Source: Pseudonocardia alaniniphila (GTDB lineage: Bacteria; Actinomycetota; Actinomycetes; Mycobacteriales; Pseudonocardiaceae). From it: a stretch of 64,000 bases of DNA. Shown in pieces: positions 62,818 to 64,000 of the stretch (the first letter of the stretch is position 1; every line of letters begins with the position of its first letter). The notes under the pieces were generated by a model. That model saw nothing but the letters and a program-made list of their open reading frames with translations. It was not told the DNA's origin and searched no databases. The stretch spans positions 124,001 to 188,000 of the forward strand of contig NZ_JAKXMK010000012.1 in the NCBI RefSeq assembly GCF_022524485.1, read 5' to 3'. Both the position numbers and the translations under genes were made by a program.

Positions 62818-63237
62818 ATGCTGATCCCACGCAAGGTGAAGCACCGCAAGCAGCACCGGCCGCACCGCACCGGCGCCGCTTCCGGCGGCACCAACGTGAC
62901 GTTCGGTGACCTCGGCATCCAGGCTCTCGAGCCGGCCTACGTCACCAACCGGCAGATCGAGTCCGCTCGTATCGCCATCAACCGGCACATCCGCCGTGGT
63001 GGCAAGGTCTGGATCAACATCTTCCCGGACCGCCCGCTCACCAAGAAGCCTGCCGAGACCCGCATGGGTTCCGGCAAGGGCTCGCCGGAGAAGTGGGTGG
63101 CGAACGTGAAGCCCGGCCGGGTGCTGTTCGAGATGAGCTACCCCAACGAGCAGACCGCTCGCGAGGCCCTGCGTCGCGCGATCCACAAGCTGCCGATGAA
63201 GTGCCGGATCGTGACCCGTGAGGGTGGTGACATCTGA
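62818..63237 (+). CDS. rplP: Ribosomal protein L16
   Basis: 139-aa protein at the A-site of the large subunit. [15 protein letters not shown] start, [20 protein letters not shown] core. Its stop overlaps the rpmC start by one base. Confidence 0.99.
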   Translation: MLIPRKVKHRKQHRPHRTGAASGGTNVTFGDLGIQALEPAYVTNRQIESARIAINRHIRRGGKVWINIFPDRPLTKKPAETRMGSGKGSPEKWVANVKPGRVLFEMSYPNEQTAREALRRAIHKLPMKCRIVTREGGDI

Positions 63238-63479
63238 TGGCCGCTACGACCACCGCCGCCGAGCTGCGTGAGCTCACCGACGAGGAGCTCGTGCTGCGCG
63301 TGCGGGAGGCCAAGGAGGAGCTGTTCAACCTCCGCTTCCAGATGGCCACTGGGCAGCTGGACAACAACCGGCGGCTGCGTACCGTCCGGCACGACATCGC
63401 GCGGATCTACACGATCATGCGTGAGCGCGAGCTGGGCCTGTCTGCCGCCCCGAGCGAGGATGGCGAGGGCGCGGCATGA
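63237..63479 (+). CDS. rpmC: Ribosomal protein L29
   Basis: 80-aa helical protein near the tunnel exit. [37 protein letters not shown] is the family core. Four-base overlap with rpsQ. Confidence 0.98.
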   Translation: MAATTTAAELRELTDEELVLRVREAKEELFNLRFQMATGQLDNNRRLRTVRHDIARIYTIMRERELGLSAAPSEDGEGAA

Positions 63480-63763
63480 GTGAGTCAGCCAAGACGCCGC
63501 CGAAGACGGTGGAGCGTGCGGAGCGGAAGGTCCGTGAGGGCCTGGTCGTGTCCGACAAGATGGACAAGACGATCGTGGTCTCCCTCGAGGACCGCGTGAA
63601 GCACCCGATGTACGGCAAGGTCATCCGCCGGACGAGCAAGGTCAAGGCACACGACGAGGCCAACACGGCCGGCGTCGGCGACCGCGTCCGGCTGATGGAG
63701 ACCCGCCCGCTGTCGGCCACCAAGCGCTGGCGGCTGGTGGAGATCCTGGAGAAGGCGAAGTGA
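63476..63763 (+). CDS. rpsQ: Ribosomal protein S17
   Basis: 95-aa 16S rRNA-binding protein with an N-terminal extension of about 20 residues usual in actinobacteria. [14 protein letters not shown] and [13 protein letters not shown] are family motifs. Its stop overlaps the rplN GTG. Confidence 0.98.
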   Translation: MSESAKTPPKTVERAERKVREGLVVSDKMDKTIVVSLEDRVKHPMYGKVIRRTSKVKAHDEANTAGVGDRVRLMETRPLSATKRWRLVEILEKAK

Positions 63764-64000
63764 TCCAGCAGGAGTCGCGGCTGCGCGTCGCCGACAACAC
63801 CGGTGCCAAGGAGATCCTTTGCATCCGGGTGCTGGGCGGTTCGGCGCGACGCTACGCAGGAATCGGCGACACGATCGTCGCCACGGTGAAGGACGCCATC
63901 CCGGGCGCCGGGGTGAAGCGCGGTGACGTCGTCAAGGCCGTCATCGTGCGTACCGTCAAGGAGCGGCGCCGGCCGGACGGGTCCTACATCCGGTTCGACG
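63760..64000 (+). CDS. rplN: Ribosomal protein L14, cut by the window end
   Basis: First 80 residues of L14 (normally 122). GTG start at 63760, then [17 protein letters not shown] and [20 protein letters not shown]. The rest lies outside the window. Confidence 0.97.
   Translation, partial: MIQQESRLRVADNTGAKEILCIRVLGGSARRYAGIGDTIVATVKDAIPGAGVKRGDVVKAVIVRTVKERRRPDGSYIRFD

Overview
The window is high-GC actinomycete DNA. The primary sigma-type RNA polymerase genes, the str operon and the S10 operon are all of actinobacterial type, and their sequences look most like Pseudonocardiales (a genus such as Pseudonocardia is plausible; this is an impression from protein similarity, not a tree). Three blocks can be seen.

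Block 1 (139-7760): rpoB and rpoC, both with TTG starts, closed by two strong tandem hairpin terminators. Block 3 (53278-64000): str promoter, rpsL-rpsG-fusA-tuf, then rpsJ-rplC-rplD-rplW-rplB-rpsS-rplV-rpsC-rplP-rpmC-rpsQ-rplN, the last cut by the window edge. These are ordinary housekeeping genes, except that L4 carries an extra C-terminal domain and both tuf spacers hold strong perfect hairpins.

Block 2 (about 8368-52902, 44.5 kb) is a complete-looking natural-product gene cluster lodged between rpoC and rpsL. It has three LuxR-type regulators and at least four transcription units. (a) Rightward 8368-12607-15381: regulator, an NRPS (PCP-C-A*-PCP, with a broken A3 loop in its A domain) and a UvrA-like DNA-repair ATPase of the self-resistance type. 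(b) Rightward 15832-30652, almost all genes overlapping or touching: nucleotidyltransferase, free-standing PCP, acyl/aryl-AMP ligase, NDP-sugar dehydrogenase, epimerase, glycosyltransferase, DegT aminotransferase, glycoside hydrolase, zinc alcohol dehydrogenase; then a KAS III-like enzyme, an ATP-grasp ligase, a PLP decarboxylase, an ACP, and a second, Cys-less KAS III-like protein. The first nine genes recall the carbohydrate-derived aminopyrrole pathway of congocidine/distamycin-type pyrrolamides; ATP-grasp+decarboxylase+ACP recall BtrJ/BtrK/BtrI, which build a GABA-type thioester on an ACP in butirosin biosynthesis. (c) Leftward 42184-32428: a free-standing A-T-TE NRPS followed by a SyrB2-like non-heme iron enzyme, a proline-3-hydroxylase-like dioxygenase, a heme-oxygenase-fold diiron protein, a membrane desaturase, a PhzF protein, a cation/proton antiporter, a type II thioesterase with Cys as presumed nucleophile, and a LuxR protein. 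(d) Leftward 49483-44960: ABC exporter (ATPase and two permeases), an argininosuccinate-synthase-like ligase and a cyclase-family hydrolase. Rightward single genes complete the set: an A-T NRPS (42419), a PGM1-type ATP-grasp ligase (49613), a transglutaminase-like protein (51025, probably leaderless), and an MbtH-like protein (52711) just after a decayed PhzF copy.

Working model (inference): unit b makes a sugar-derived heteroaromatic acid and loads it on the PCP through the AMP ligase; the GABA-like acyl-ACP supplies a second block; unit c makes an oxidised or chlorinated amino acid on a carrier protein; the NRPSs, the ATP-grasp ligase and an ASS-like guanidine- or amidine-type ligase join and finish the parts. 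The UvrA-like protein with a DrrAB-like exporter suggests that the product binds DNA. I do not recognise this combination as a described cluster.
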